This document shows, piece by piece, positions 20,047-20,206 of a stretch of 20,206 bases of DNA. The position numbers and the translations under genes were made by a program. This DNA is from Circinella minor (taxonomy: Eukaryota; Mucoromycota; Mucoromycetes; Mucorales; Lichtheimiaceae), in the NCBI GenBank assembly GCA_016758965.1, contig JAEPRB010000451.1, forward strand, positions 1 through 20,206, read 5' to 3'. The stretch's first letter is position 1. Every line of letters begins with the position of its first letter. A model generated the notes under the pieces. It worked only from the letters and a program-made list of their open reading frames with translations, was not told the origin of the DNA and did no database searches.

Positions 20047-20206
20047 TTATACATGAAAAAAAAATTGGGATTTTTTTTTTTCTTGAATATTTTTAGCTTG
20101 TGATCGAGTACGATCGGATGTAACCACCAATTCATTTGATTTATTTAATTTCAATTTATCCATTGCATATTTTGGAAGCCATTGATCTTGATCCGATATC
20201 TTTAAT
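20047..20206 (-). CDS. Partial ICT1/Pth4-like RF-1-domain peptidyl-tRNA hydrolase, possibly truncated
   Basis: On the - strand, reading from 20205 downward, the translation contains QWLPKYAMDKLKLNKSNE followed by LVVTSDRTRSQAKNIQ, ending at 20083. This resembles the segment after the GGQ loop in ICT1/YaeJ/Pth4 proteins, where W(L/I)PxxVRxxL is followed by GELVxxSxRxRSQxxNxxDCLxKL. Family role: release of peptides from stalled (mitochondrial) ribosomes. The GGQ motif itself would lie outside the window. After NIQ the frame becomes poly-Lys and poly-Phe (EKKKSQFFFHV) and stops at 20049-20047. The expected DCLxKL helix and basic tail are not seen downstream. Either an unrecognised exon exists, or the gene is truncated. 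The family call rests on memory of the motif only. Confidence 0.6.
   Translation of the reverse strand, partial: LKISDQDQWLPKYAMDKLKLNKSNELVVTSDRTRSQAKNIQEKKKSQFFFHV

Noticed and set aside
1..20206. tRNA, rRNA, CRISPR array or transposase genes
   Set aside because: No cloverleaf with conserved B-box sequence, no rRNA-like GC-richer blocks, no regular spacer repeats and no transposase or reverse transcriptase motifs were seen. A covariance-model search would be needed to exclude small RNAs.

Overview
The window is nuclear DNA of an AT-rich fungus, most likely an early-diverging lineage (Mucoromycota/Mucorales-like; inferred, not proven). Reasons: intron-rich genes with short GT-AG introns full of poly-T and poly-A tracts, very AT-rich intergenic DNA, a cytochrome-b5 type nitrate reductase, a fungal-type nitrite reductase with a C-terminal Rieske domain, and an NRT2/CrnA transporter with the long central loop typical of fungi. 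No prokaryotic, viral or transposon coding sequence was recognised. All exon structures below were worked out by hand from splice sites, reading phase and family conservation, and each complete model closes in frame.

Layout: 1-1902 is mostly non-coding, A/C-rich, with a small fold-back structure near the left end. SEC63 (ER translocon J-protein, 11 exons, 661 aa) runs on + from 1903 to 5039. A convergent intergenic region (5040-6064) contains a cluster of TACGTA palindromes and a hairpin. Then comes a nitrate assimilation cluster: NRT2-type nitrate transporter on - (7880-6065, 4 exons, 505 aa); a 1.7 kb divergent promoter rich in GATA-factor sites; nitrate reductase on + (9594-12592, 5 exons including an 11-nt micro-exon, 860 aa); a second GATA-rich 1.7 kb spacer; and nitrite reductase on + (14333-17907, 5 exons, 1065 aa). 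TSC13/TECR-like trans-2-enoyl-CoA reductase follows on + (18626-19901, 4 exons, 303 aa, with one GC-AG intron). The right edge carries the downstream end of an ICT1/Pth4-like RF-1-domain gene on -, apparently lacking its C-terminal coding region.

How the genes work together: the transporter imports nitrate (and probably nitrite), nitrate reductase makes nitrite, and nitrite reductase makes ammonium, so the three clustered genes form the complete import and reduction route. The GATA-rich shared promoter fits control by an AreA/NIT2-type nitrogen regulator. The flanking genes (SEC63, TSC13, ICT1-like) are housekeeping genes of the ER and mitochondrion with no evident link to nitrate.

I see no wholly new system. 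The points most worth a second look are the micro-exon in nitrate reductase, the GC-AG intron in TSC13, the TACGTA palindrome excess, the paired inverted GATA sites, the truncated-looking ICT1-like gene, and the placement of a nitrate cluster with few introns between intron-bearing ER genes.
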